Origin: Nostoc sp. B(2019)
GTDB taxonomy: Bacteria; Cyanobacteriota; Cyanobacteriia; Cyanobacteriales; Nostocaceae
DNA length: 64,000 nt
Direction of reading: 5' to 3'
Assembly (NCBI RefSeq): GCF_010091925.1
Contig: NZ_WVID01000004.1
Location: 186,001-250,000 of the forward strand
Below are positions 8,493 to 17,243 of this stretch, in pieces (positions within the stretch are counted from its first letter, which is position 1; every line of letters begins with the position of its first letter). Position numbers and translations under genes: made by a program. Below the pieces are notes generated by a model. It had not been told where the DNA came from and made no database searches. It saw only the letters and a program-made list of their open reading frames with translations.

Positions 8493-9866
8493 ATGATTCC
8501 ACAAAAACAATCTCAAATTACAAATGAAATCCTTCAAGGTAATCTTGTTAAGCTGATGTTTAAGTTATCTATTCCCAGTACTTTGGGGATATTGATGCTT
8601 AGTTTAAACACTTTTATTGATGCTTTATTTGCAGGACGATTCATTGGTGAAACTGCTTTGGCTGGTATTTCACTTGCACTGCCATTTACAAGTATAATAA
8701 ATGGATTTGCTCTGTTGGTTGGAGTAGGTTCTGCCTCTGTTATTAGTCGAGCTATTGGTTCTGGAGATATCAAAACTCAGTCCAAAATATTTGGTAACTT
8801 AATTGTGATGAGTGTTGCAATCTCATTGGTTATCACAATTATTGGTTACATCTTTGGTGAAGAATTAATTGTATTTATTGGAGGAAATGGTGAAGTTGCT
8901 TTAGAAGGTACAAAATATTTTAAAATTTATATCCTAGGTTCAGTATTTTTAATCATAGCAGAAGCCTGTAGTCAAGTCATAAAATCAGAGGGGAAAATTA
9001 GGTTAAGCACAATATTTGACTGGCTTTTTGTTATTATTAATATTATCTTAAATTATCTATTTATCAGTGTATTTCATTGGGGAACTGAAGGGCTTGCTCT
9101 GGCAACAGTTATTGCAATGGTTGTTTATAGTATTGCTAACTTAGGATATTTTATTTCTGGTAGAAGCTCCATTTCAGTTAACCTTAAAAAGTTAGCGATC
9201 GCCATAGACTTACTACGTGCAATACTAACCGTCGGCATATCAGAATTATTCTATCCAGTAACAATATTGATTCAAGATTTTGTAATCTTTAACTTAATTT
9301 CTTACTACGGAACAAATAGTGATATTGCTTTCTTTGGAGCAACGGGAAAACTGACTTCAATTGTATTTATTCCCATCATTGGTTTTGCACAAGCATTACA
9401 ACCTATAATTGGCATGAATTATGGTGCAAAAAATTATGGAAGGATCAAAAAAGCATACTTGACTTTTGCAATCATTGGAACTATTTTATTGATATTAATT
9501 TGGTTGCCTTTACAATTATCTCCAAATACATTTTTGAGTCTAATTCTGCCAAGTGTAAATTTTACACAATATGACCTGCTAAATTTTAGAATTCTCAGTA
9601 TATTAATGCCGATATGGCCTTTAGCATTCTTTAGCAATACTCTTTTTATATCTATCGGCAAAGGTAAAACTGTGTTAGTAGTAATTTTGCTAAGAAGTAT
9701 AATTTTAAATGTCCCAATGATGCTATTCTTTTCAAGAATCTCAGGTGTCAGAGGGATATATTATGGAATGTTTTTGGCAGATATTTTATTTATGTTGATT
9801 ATATTGGTTTTAACAGTTTTGGAATTTAATTATTTGAATTCCCTTAAAGTTCAAGAAAGTAAATAG
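8493..9866 (+). CDS. MATE-family efflux transporter
   Basis: 457 residues, very hydrophobic, with about 12 predicted membrane segments in two repeated halves. The N-terminal half carries the MATE-type pattern NTFIDALFAGRFIG and the second half a matching GFAQALQPIIGMNYGA. MATE proteins export cationic or amphipathic small molecules using Na+ or H+ gradients. Within this cluster it is the obvious candidate exporter of the product. The gene is more AT-rich than its neighbours, which may indicate separate acquisition. It starts 25 bp after the Apd1-like gene, consistent with one transcript. Confidence 0.95.
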   Translation: MIPQKQSQITNEILQGNLVKLMFKLSIPSTLGILMLSLNTFIDALFAGRFIGETALAGISLALPFTSIINGFALLVGVGSASVISRAIGSGDIKTQSKIFGNLIVMSVAISLVITIIGYIFGEELIVFIGGNGEVALEGTKYFKIYILGSVFLIIAEACSQVIKSEGKIRLSTIFDWLFVIINIILNYLFISVFHWGTEGLALATVIAMVVYSIANLGYFISGRSSISVNLKKLAIAIDLLRAILTVGISELFYPVTILIQDFVIFNLISYYGTNSDIAFFGATGKLTSIVFIPIIGFAQALQPIIGMNYGAKNYGRIKKAYLTFAIIGTILLILIWLPLQLSPNTFLSLILPSVNFTQYDLLNFRILSILMPIWPLAFFSNTLFISIGKGKTVLVVILLRSIILNVPMMLFFSRISGVRGIYYGMFLADILFMLIILVLTVLEFNYLNSLKVQESK

Positions 9867-9968
9867 GTAGATATAAAAACTAGTATAATAAGTAAATTTG
9901 CCCGTACTAGTTATTAAACTTAGTGCCAGATTGCAAGGCATATTTAATTCAATATCAAGAGGTTAATT

Positions 9969-10193
9969 ATGTATCAAAATGACAAAGAAGACACGACAAT
10001 TTACAAAGTTGTAGTTAATCACGAAGAACAGTATTCCATTTGGCCATCTGAGCGCGAAAGCCCTCTTGGTTGGAAGGATGTTGGAAAAAATGGTTTGAAG
10101 CAAGAATGTCTAGATTACATCAAACAAGTCTGGACTGACATGAAACCGCTTAGTCTCAGGAAGCAGATGCAGGAAATATCTGGCGACATCTAG
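9969..10193 (+). CDS. MbtH-like NRPS accessory protein
   Basis: A 74-residue protein with the MbtH signature: NHEEQYSIWP, GW, then CLDYIKQVWTDMKPLSLR. MbtH proteins bind adenylation domains and are often needed for their folding or activity. The only adenylation domain of an NRPS in the window is in the gene at 806-4903, so that is the likely partner. AAGAGG 6 nt before the ATG is a good ribosome-binding site. Confidence 0.97.
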   Translation: MYQNDKEDTTIYKVVVNHEEQYSIWPSERESPLGWKDVGKNGLKQECLDYIKQVWTDMKPLSLRKQMQEISGDI

Positions 10194-10297
10194 TAAGCAG
10201 ATGCACGTTTAAATTGCCTACCTAGATAGGCTTTGTATGCTGCTGCTATTTCAAGTTTTTTTAGCTTAGTAACGCTTGTTAAAAATGGAGAATTTCT

Positions 10298-11182
10298 ATG
10301 GTAATGTCCTCAGTTTCTCAGACACGAGTATGGTTTATTACTGGTAGTTCAAAAGGCTTAGGTCGAGCATTAGCAGAAACAGTGCTTGAGCAAGGTGAGA
10401 CTGTGGTGCTAACGGCACGGAATCCACAACAGATAGAAGATTTAGTAGTAAGCTTTCCGAATCGTACATTAGCGGTGCAACTTGATGTCACTAAACCCGA
10501 AGAAATACGGGAAGCAGTCAAACAGGCAATTGCCAAGTTTGGACGCATTGATGTACTTGTTAATAATGCTGGATATGGTATTTTGGGGGCAATAGAAGAA
10601 GTCAGCGATCAAGGAGTTCGCCGTCAGTTTGAAACAAACTTTTTTGGTATCTTGGAAGTGCTACGGACAGTATTACCCCACATGCGACAACAAGGCAGTG
10701 GACACATCCTTAATATTTCATCCGTGGGTGGGTTTGTGTCATATCCTGGTACAGGAATCTATAATGGTGCTAAATTTGCGCTAGAAGGAATTTCCGAAGC
10801 ATTAGCTCAAGAAGTTACACCTCTCGGTATCAAAATCACAATAGTTGAACCTGGTGCATTTCGTACAAGTTTTGTGACACGTTCTCTTGTCATAACTGAT
10901 ATTCAAATCAATGACTATGAAATAGTGATTGGTGAAATGCGTAAAGGTGCGCGGGATATCTTGGATATGAAATTGGATTTTAAGGAACCAGGTGATCCAA
11001 AGAAAGCAGCTCTGGCAATGATTCAAGCAGTTAATAGTGATGAACCGCCATTGAGATTGGTGCTAGGAGAAGATGCAATTTATGCGATTAATGCCAAGCT
11101 AGAGTCGGTTAAAGCAGAGCTTGATGCTTGGAGGGAAGTATCTGTAAATACTGCGTTTGATGAGGTTCTAGTAGCCAAATAG
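10298..11182 (+). CDS. Short-chain dehydrogenase/reductase (canonical)
   Basis: 294 residues. Cofactor motif TGSSKGLG lies near the N-terminus; NNAG, ISS and YNGAK give a complete Asn-Ser-Tyr-Lys catalytic set, in contrast to the first SDR of this cluster. Arg in TARNPQ after strand beta2 suggests NADPH preference. A ribosome-binding GGAG lies 7 nt upstream of the ATG. It is the last plus-strand gene of the cluster and would reduce a ketone or oxidise an alcohol on the product or a precursor. Confidence 0.94.
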   Translation: MVMSSVSQTRVWFITGSSKGLGRALAETVLEQGETVVLTARNPQQIEDLVVSFPNRTLAVQLDVTKPEEIREAVKQAIAKFGRIDVLVNNAGYGILGAIEEVSDQGVRRQFETNFFGILEVLRTVLPHMRQQGSGHILNISSVGGFVSYPGTGIYNGAKFALEGISEALAQEVTPLGIKITIVEPGAFRTSFVTRSLVITDIQINDYEIVIGEMRKGARDILDMKLDFKEPGDPKKAALAMIQAVNSDEPPLRLVLGEDAIYAINAKLESVKAELDAWREVSVNTAFDEVLVAK

Positions 11183-11302
11183 TGCTATTTTTTGTTGTTT
11201 CCTATGTACAATAGAGAACCACACACACTTGTACGCATGTTAGGTTCTTGGCATGACTATTAACTACTAAGCTATCAACTAGGCGATCGCATCTCCTTAA
11301 TA

Positions 11303-11470
11303 TTAGGGAAAACTGGGGATTTCAGAGTTAGAATCTTGTGAAGTCATGATAGACTGCGATCGCTTATTGCTTTGGCTTTTGGTAGACAAAATTATAGATA
11401 GTAGCTTAGGTAGCGCAAGGCAGGCAATAGTATTTAGTAGAGTTAGGAATATACCATCAATCAAATTCAT
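11303..11470 (-). CDS. Small membrane peptide, 55 residues (paralogue of the gene at 11750-11995)
   Basis: A 55-codon frame starting ATG at 11470 with GAGG 8 nt upstream. The first about 30 residues form one hydrophobic helix (MNLIDGIFLTLLNTIACLAL) followed by PKLL and a polar Ser/Lys-rich tail. Its sequence aligns without gaps, to its stop codon, with the start of the 81-residue protein encoded 280 bp away. The shared amino-acid pattern despite nucleotide divergence supports real coding. Function unknown; one membrane span or a leader-like peptide are the options. I do not recognise the family. Confidence 0.6.
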   Translation of the reverse strand: MNLIDGIFLTLLNTIACLALPKLLSIILSTKSQSNKRSQSIMTSQDSNSEIPSFP

Positions 11471-11749
11471 AGTTAATGCCTCATAAGAAAGTTCAGTACT
11501 CACTCTTTCTTAGTTTGAAGCATAAACAGCACACTTGCTTAAAGGCAATATTTTATATTTCTTTTATTAGACATAAGTTAATCAAATATATCTTTTTGTC
11601 TATAGTAATCATAAGCTTTATATAGTAATTATCTCAAAAACTCTTTTGCTCTACACTTCACTAAATTTAGATAAAAACAATGAATCCGTCCTGAAGAGAT
11701 AATTGAAAACTAGTCAGAAGTAGAGAGACTTTACCTATCAACTATCCAT

Positions 11750-11995
11750 TCAGTTTGGAGAACACTTGTCACAGAAACGAGGACTAAACTTACAAAATTG
11801 TCTACCCGTCAATGTGTAAACTGTACAATAGGGGAAGCTGGTAAGTTCTACTCTAGCTGTCTGTAGTTTGAAACGCTTCGGTAATAGTTCAGCAGATTTG
11901 GCTTTAGGAGCTAGAAGAATAGCTAAGAGCTTAGGTAATGCTAGACAAGCGGTAGTATTGACCAGCGTTAACAATATCGCATTCATTAAGTTCAT
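11750..11995 (-). CDS. Small membrane peptide, 81 residues, Cys-rich C-terminus
   Basis: Starts at ATG 11995 with a near-perfect ribosome-binding site (AGGGGGTGA, 6 nt spacing), which is unusual for cyanobacteria and supports expression. Residues 1-30 are a hydrophobic helix (MNLMNAILLTLVNTTACLAL) then PKLLAILLAPK. The part beyond residue 51, absent from the 55-residue paralogue, contains four Cys (PYC, FC, FCDKC), a possible metal or disulfide site. Function unknown. It is divergent from the acyl-CoA/ACP synthetase gene at 12251. Confidence 0.65.
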   Translation of the reverse strand: MNLMNAILLTLVNTTACLALPKLLAILLAPKAKSAELLPKRFKLQTARVELTSFPYCTVYTLTGRQFCKFSPRFCDKCSPN

Positions 11996-12250
11996 AGGTA
12001 GTCACCCCCTGTGAGAAATAGGCGGTAGCTGTGATCATCTGCAAGCAAAGTTGTATGCAATTGATTTACTGGAAGTTTATTGCTTGCAATCTATATAGAT
12101 AAATCTTAACATAAATTTTTGTAAATATAACCAATGAATTCCTGAAATTATTAAACACAAAAGGCAATGTGGATAATGAGGACGTATATTGTAGCGTAAT
12201 AACAAAATCAGCTAGAAAACTAGCAAAATACTAGATTTTGGTACGGTGTT

Positions 12251-14224
12251 ATGTCAAAAAATCAACCTGCATATTCTTTTTTATCTAACATTACTCAACG
12301 AGAACGCCAGGCCTTAGAGCGTTTGGTAGATTATACAAATGTGGAGTCGCTACCAGAAATTTGGCCTTTAGCAGCAAAGCGATTTGGTGATACTGTTGTT
12401 CTCCACAACCCCCATGCGAAACCAGAAGTAACAATTACTTATACTCAGCTAGCAGAGCAAATTCAAAAATTTGCTGCTGGTTTACAAGCATTAGGGGTAA
12501 AAGTTGGCGATCGCATTTCCCTAATTGCTGACAACAGTCCTCGGTGGTTTATTGCAGATCAAGGTATAATGACTGCTGGCGGAGTTGATGCGGTGCGTAG
12601 CTCCCAAGCGGAACGAGAAGAACTGCTGTTTATCATAGCTAACAGTGGCAGTACGGCGCTGGTACTTGAGGATTTAAAAACATTAAACAAACTACAAGAT
12701 CGCCTCAACGATTTACCCATTAAACTAATAGTCTTACTTTCGGATGAAGCACCACCGGCAGAGGAAACCATAAAGGTGCTGAATTTTTCACAGTTGATAG
12801 AAGTTGGGGTAAACCATACTTTTGTACCAGTCAGGCAAAAACGTGATGCTTTGGCAACTCTAATTTATACCTCTGGCACTACGGGTAAACCTAAAGGCGT
12901 AATGCTGTCTCATAACAATTTGATGCACCAAGTGACAACTTTTGGCACAGTAGTGCAACCGCAAAAGGGGGACATTGTTCTCAGTATTCTCCCGTCTTGG
13001 CACGTCTACGAACGGACAGTTGAGTATTATTTACTATCTCAAGGTTGTACGCAAGTTTATACTAACTTGCGCTCTTTCAAAGGAGATTTAAAAGAATTTA
13101 AACCCCACTATATGGTGGCTGTACCCCGCTTGTGGGAATCAATTTATGAAGGAGTGCAGAAACAATTCCGCGAACAACCAGCAAACAAGCAACGTTTAAT
13201 TAACTTTTTACTGGGTATTAGTGAGAAATATATCAAAGCGCGGCGAATTGCCCAAGGGTTGAGTTTAGATAATCTTCATGCCTCATCTGTCGATCGATTA
13301 GCAGCTAAGATACTGGCATCTGCTTTATTTCCCCTGCATACTTTGGGAGAACGACTGGTTTATGCCAAGGTACGGGAAGCAACAGGAGCACGAATCAAGC
13401 AAGTAATTAGTGGCGGTGGTGCGCTTCCAAAACACATAGATAACTTTTTTGAAATTATTGGTGTGCAAATTTTGCAAGGTTATGGCTTGACAGAAACTTC
13501 TCCTGTCACCCATGTGCGTCGTCCTTGGCGAAATATGATTGGTACATCAGGACAACCACTCCCTGTTACAGAGGCTAAAATTGTAGATCCTGAAACAAAA
13601 GCGCCTTTACCATTGGGTAAGCGGGGATTGGTGCTGCTGAGGGGGCCCCAAATCATGCAAGGTTATTACCAAAATCCAGAAGCGACAGCCAAAGCAATAG
13701 ACGCTGAAGGTTGGTTTGATAGTGGCGACTTGGGTTTGGTGACACCACAAAACGAATTGGTGCTGACTGGCAGAGCAAAAGATACGATTGTATTGAGTAA
13801 TGGGGAGAACATCGAGCCGCAGCCGATTGAAGATGCGTGTTTGCGATCGCCCTACATCGATCAAATTATGCTGGTTGGACAAGATCAACGCAGCATCGGA
13901 GCTTTAATTGTCCCCAATCTCGAAGCCTTAGAAAAATGGGCACAAAGTCAAAATCTGCAACTGCGTCTACCCGAAGCAACTTCCTCAGAATCCACCACTG
14001 TCGTTGATCTGGAGAGTAAAATAATCCAGGATTTGTTTCGCCGAGAATTAAATCGGGAAGTGCAAAACCGTCCAGGCTATCGACCTGATGACCGCATTGG
14101 GCCGTTCAGACTCATTCTAGAGCCATTTTCTATTGAAAATGGCATGATGACACAAACACTGAAAACTCGGCGACATGTCGTCACCGAACGCTATCGCGGT
14201 ATTATTGACGGCATGTTTGCCTGA
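12251..14224 (+). CDS. aas: Long-chain fatty acid CoA ligase / acyl-ACP synthetase
   Basis: 657 residues of the ANL superfamily. The AMP-binding P-loop YTSGTTGKPKG is near residue 207, the A5-type motif GYGLTETSPV near 410, and GWFDSGDLG near 490. The insert between them and overall length match cyanobacterial acyl-ACP synthetases (Synechocystis Slr1609 type), which re-activate free fatty acids released from membranes. CoA ligase activity cannot be excluded from sequence alone. It is probably co-transcribed with the ylqD-like gene 40 bp downstream. The gene is near but probably not part of the NRPS cluster; two opposite-strand small genes separate them. Confidence 0.9.
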   Translation: MSKNQPAYSFLSNITQRERQALERLVDYTNVESLPEIWPLAAKRFGDTVVLHNPHAKPEVTITYTQLAEQIQKFAAGLQALGVKVGDRISLIADNSPRWFIADQGIMTAGGVDAVRSSQAEREELLFIIANSGSTALVLEDLKTLNKLQDRLNDLPIKLIVLLSDEAPPAEETIKVLNFSQLIEVGVNHTFVPVRQKRDALATLIYTSGTTGKPKGVMLSHNNLMHQVTTFGTVVQPQKGDIVLSILPSWHVYERTVEYYLLSQGCTQVYTNLRSFKGDLKEFKPHYMVAVPRLWESIYEGVQKQFREQPANKQRLINFLLGISEKYIKARRIAQGLSLDNLHASSVDRLAAKILASALFPLHTLGERLVYAKVREATGARIKQVISGGGALPKHIDNFFEIIGVQILQGYGLTETSPVTHVRRPWRNMIGTSGQPLPVTEAKIVDPETKAPLPLGKRGLVLLRGPQIMQGYYQNPEATAKAIDAEGWFDSGDLGLVTPQNELVLTGRAKDTIVLSNGENIEPQPIEDACLRSPYIDQIMLVGQDQRSIGALIVPNLEALEKWAQSQNLQLRLPEATSSESTTVVDLESKIIQDLFRRELNREVQNRPGYRPDDRIGPFRLILEPFSIENGMMTQTLKTRRHVVTERYRGIIDGMFA

Positions 14225-14264
14225 TAATTCCACCTGCAAACTATAGAGTGAACGTGAAACTTTT

Positions 14265-14714
14265 ATGGATGTCTCCAAACCTCAATTGCTTCTGAAACGC
14301 GTCGTTAATGTCAAAGTCATCGTCACTCCCCTCTGGAAAGAGGAAGTTCAACAGCAACTACAAGCGCAGATCAATCAAAGTGATCAGCAATTGCAACAGC
14401 TAGACGTTGAAGGACAAAGAGCGATCGCCGCAATTCAAAAGCAGAGCCTACAACCACCTGGCCCCCAAACCCTCCAACAAATTGACAATATCCAACTCCA
14501 AGTCAATCAAAAGAAAAGTGAACTGCTAGAGCAGAAGAATCAATTACTACAAAATCTTCAGCAAGTGCAGTTTCTCCAGCAGGATCAGGAAGTCAATCAA
14601 TTCCAAATGGAAGGCTTTTTCCGGGTAGAACCGGGTGATAACTTGATTAGCAAAATGCAGGTCGAAATCGTTCTGCGCGATGGCATTGTAGAAGAAATTC
14701 GCGGCGATATTTAA
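14265..14714 (+). CDS. ylqD: YlqD family protein
   Basis: 149 residues. It has an N-terminal beta segment (LLLKRVVNVKVIVTPLWKEE), a long Gln/Leu-rich coiled coil (residues about 25-110) and a C-terminal beta segment (FFRVEPGDNL). This layout is typical of YlqD proteins of Firmicutes and cyanobacteria, whose function is unknown. It follows aas by 40 bp in the same direction. Confidence 0.85.
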   Translation: MDVSKPQLLLKRVVNVKVIVTPLWKEEVQQQLQAQINQSDQQLQQLDVEGQRAIAAIQKQSLQPPGPQTLQQIDNIQLQVNQKKSELLEQKNQLLQNLQQVQFLQQDQEVNQFQMEGFFRVEPGDNLISKMQVEIVLRDGIVEEIRGDI

Positions 14715-14734
14715 ATTTGTCATCTGTCATCTCT

Positions 14735-14850
14735 TACAAAGTTGAGGCAGTCCGTTGGCGGGGTTCCCCCGCTTAAAGGAACTGCCGTCTGTTCGCCGGA
14801 AGCCGGCGCACCCTGCGGGAAGCAAGCTACAGACTTTGCGCTTTGTCAGT
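14735..14850. repeat. Interspersed palindromic repeat (GGCAGT...ACTGCC type)
   Basis: GC-rich palindromic segment with GGCGGGG/CCCCGC arms around TTC, enclosed by GGCAGT and ACTGCC, followed by a second hairpin (CGCCGGAAGCCGGCG) and GTCATCTGTCA-like direct repeats on either side. Related copies lie at 31890-31950, 43896-43977 and 45327-45427. Confidence 0.65.
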
Positions 14851-14874
14851 TGTTCTATGACCAATGACAGATGA

Positions 14875-15399
14875 CTAATGACAGTTTTGCGTTACTTTCT
14901 TGTAGGCGCGGCCCCCAGGCAAACATTGCTCCTGGGAGCCAACCCAGACAATTTGCCAAACTGGGGGTGAGCTAATAAAAAGCGATCGCCCAAAGGTTGT
15001 CATCTCAACCCGATATTTAATTGCACCAACTGAATCCTCACTTTGCTTGACTTGCGTAATCGTCACTAAAGCATGATTTCGTTGCGGATAAACTACCTCT
15101 ACCTTTCGTGTTCCTCTCACCGATGCCATGTCATCAAAAGCATTTAGGGCGAGAGTAGCAGGATCACTACCTTGTAGACCTGAGTTGATACTTTCTAAAG
15201 GTATAGTTTTATAATCGGAACGTTCTGAGTATGCCACAACTTCCTGAGACTGAGGAATTGCTTCCATCTGCTGGGATTGCTCACTACTAGTCTCAAAAAT
15301 CGGTGCAGATAGCTGGTGCTGAGTAAGATAAACTCCAGCGCCAGCAGTGGCAAAGACACTCAGTATTAAAATCAAAAACAACTTCAACTTTGCCGACAT
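14875..15399 (-). CDS. Conserved cyanobacterial secreted or anchored hypothetical protein
   Basis: Start chosen at ATG 15399 rather than the TTG seven codons upstream. 174 residues: a hydrophobic N-terminal segment (LKLFLILILSVFATAGAGVYL) acting as signal or anchor, a low-complexity Ser/Gln linker, and a C-terminal beta-rich domain (about residues 70-174) with VEVVYPQRNHALVTITQ. It likely faces the periplasm. I recognise no family. Confidence 0.7.
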   Translation of the reverse strand: MSAKLKLFLILILSVFATAGAGVYLTQHQLSAPIFETSSEQSQQMEAIPQSQEVVAYSERSDYKTIPLESINSGLQGSDPATLALNAFDDMASVRGTRKVEVVYPQRNHALVTITQVKQSEDSVGAIKYRVEMTTFGRSLFISSPPVWQIVWVGSQEQCLPGGRAYKKVTQNCH

Positions 15400-15420
15400 A
15401 AAATTAAACAGGAATTTCAA

Positions 15421-15833
15421 AAAGTTTAATTAGCAATCTTGAATTCTAGATTTAACTTCTACCCCATATCCTCTACTGCTAGGAAGCTCTTGTATCTTGA
15501 ACAGTAATTATGAAGAATATAAATATATATGACAATCCTAGTTGAGTTGTGAGAAACTCATGGCGATTTTTGAAAGCCAACATTCAATGATTAAAGCGGC
15601 ATATTGGCTAATCATTGAGTATAGCTTTGTATGTAGACCTCTAAGCGATATGTAGGTTCCTGGAGTCAAGGGTCAAGGGTCAAAAGTCAGTATTTATTCT
15701 CCCCCTGCCCCTCCGCTCCCCCACTCTTGAGCCTAAAATATAAAATCTCCCAACTAAAATTCTCCTGTCAAGATACAATTCGATCTGGTAAAAGCTGTTA
15801 AAGTCCATAAATTATTGCTTCTAAAACCACCCT
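15421..15833. other. Intergenic region with inverted repeat and short-repeat tract
   Basis: 413 bp between divergent genes. It contains a perfect 10-bp inverted repeat TCAATGATTA (15584-15593)/TAATCATTGA (15609-15618), a GTCAAGGGTCAAAAGTCA short-repeat tract with a C-rich tail (15664-15725), and must include the promoter for the pyruvate dehydrogenase E2 gene. No gene is visible. Confidence 0.55.
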
Positions 15834-17132
15834 ATGAGCATTCACGAAGTATTTATGCCGGCGCTTAGTTCCACCATGACCGAAGGCAAAATTGTCTCCT
15901 GGGTGAAATCGCCAGGCGACAAAGTGGAAAAAGGCGAAACAGTGGTGGTGGTCGAGTCAGATAAAGCAGATATGGATGTGGAATCCTTTTATGAGGGATA
16001 CATTGCCCATATCATAGTGCCAGCTGGTGACACCGCCCCGGTAGGGTCTGCGATCGCCTTCATAGCGGAAACGGAAGCTGAAATTGAAACCGCAAAATCT
16101 CTTGCTAACTCAGGTGGCGCTGCTAGTACTGCTACCTCCTCTCCCGAACCAATCCCAGCGACAGCTTCAGTTGCAACACCTACCTTGGCGTCTCAAAATG
16201 GGTCTAACCATAGAGAGGGACGGCTTGTAGTTTCACCCCGTGCTCGCAAGTTAGCTAAAGAACTAAAAGTTGATTTAAGTACTCTTCAAGGCAGTGGCCC
16301 CCACGGTCGCATTGTTGCCGAGGATGTAGAAGCAACTATCAATAAAGGCAAGCAACCCGCTACCACCTCAGTTGCTCCAGCACCTACACCAACTACTACT
16401 CCAGTTGCACCCCCACCCCCTCGGACACCAGCACCAGCAACAACGGTAGCAGCTGTTCCTGGTCAGGTAGTGCCTCTAACTACGCTGCAAAATGCAGTAG
16501 TACGGAATATGGTAGCTAGCCTATCCGTGCCCATCTTTCATGTGGGTTACACAATTACCACGGATGGACTAGATAAACTTTACAAACAAATTAAATCCAA
16601 AGGCGTGACAATGACAGCGCTGCTAGCGAAAGCTGTGGCGGTGACTTTGCAAAAACACCCACTACTAAATGCTAGCTACTCAGACCAAGGCACTGTATAT
16701 CATTCTGGCATTAATATTTCCGTAGCTGTGGCGATGGATGATGGCGGATTGATTACACCCGTGTTGCAGAACGCAGACATAGTAGATATTTATTCTCTCT
16801 CACGCACTTGGAAGTCTTTAGTAGACCGCGCCAGAGCCAAACAACTTCAACCCGAAGAATACAACAGTGGTACTTTTACCCTGTCGAACTTGGGGATGTT
16901 TGGCGTAGACAAATTTGATGCCATTTTACCGCCAGGACAAGGTTCAATTTTAGCGATCGGCGCATCTCGTCCGCAAGTGGTAGCAACAGCCGACGGTTTA
17001 TTTGGCGTGCGACAACAAATGCAGGTGAATATTACTTCTGACCACCGCATTATTTACGGTACACATGCTGCGGCATTTTTACAAGATTTAGCGAAGTTGA
17101 TTGAGACAAATCCTCAATCTTTAACACTGTAA
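15834..17132 (+). CDS. pdhC: Pyruvate dehydrogenase E2, dihydrolipoamide acetyltransferase
   Basis: 432 residues. Lipoyl domain 1-80 with lipoyl-lysine Lys44 in ESDKADM; Ala/Pro/Thr-rich linker; E3/E1-binding domain about 140-175 (VSPRARKLAKEL, GPHGRIVAEDV); second Pro-rich linker; acyltransferase core about 215-432 ending SDHRIIYGTHAAAFL. The DHRxxYG variant of the catalytic DHRxxDG is typical of cyanobacterial and plastid E2. It transfers acetyl groups to CoA in the pyruvate dehydrogenase complex, feeding acetyl-CoA into fatty-acid synthesis. A terminator follows. Confidence 0.96.
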   Translation: MSIHEVFMPALSSTMTEGKIVSWVKSPGDKVEKGETVVVVESDKADMDVESFYEGYIAHIIVPAGDTAPVGSAIAFIAETEAEIETAKSLANSGGAASTATSSPEPIPATASVATPTLASQNGSNHREGRLVVSPRARKLAKELKVDLSTLQGSGPHGRIVAEDVEATINKGKQPATTSVAPAPTPTTTPVAPPPPRTPAPATTVAAVPGQVVPLTTLQNAVVRNMVASLSVPIFHVGYTITTDGLDKLYKQIKSKGVTMTALLAKAVAVTLQKHPLLNASYSDQGTVYHSGINISVAVAMDDGGLITPVLQNADIVDIYSLSRTWKSLVDRARAKQLQPEEYNSGTFTLSNLGMFGVDKFDAILPPGQGSILAIGASRPQVVATADGLFGVRQQMQVNITSDHRIIYGTHAAAFLQDLAKLIETNPQSLTL

Positions 17133-17166
17133 TTAAAAGTACGGTTTCAACAAAAGTTAAATTCAT

Positions 17167-17198
17167 GACTTGGAAGTTATCTAACTCCAAGTCTTTTT
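17167..17198 (+). terminator. Rho-independent terminator of the E2 gene
   Basis: Stem GACTTGGA-GTTA / TAAC-TCCAAGTC with small bulges, immediately followed by TTTTT on the plus strand, 35 bp after the E2 stop codon. Confidence 0.85.
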
Positions 17199-17243
17199 GT
17201 TTGATGGTATTTTAATATATCTAAATTTAAATGACTAATAGCT

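Noticed and set aside
11183-12250. The aas gene as a loading enzyme of the NRPS cluster
   Set aside because: Sequence resembles housekeeping cyanobacterial acyl-ACP synthetase, it pairs with ylqD, and two minus-strand genes separate it from the cluster; kept only as a weak possibility.
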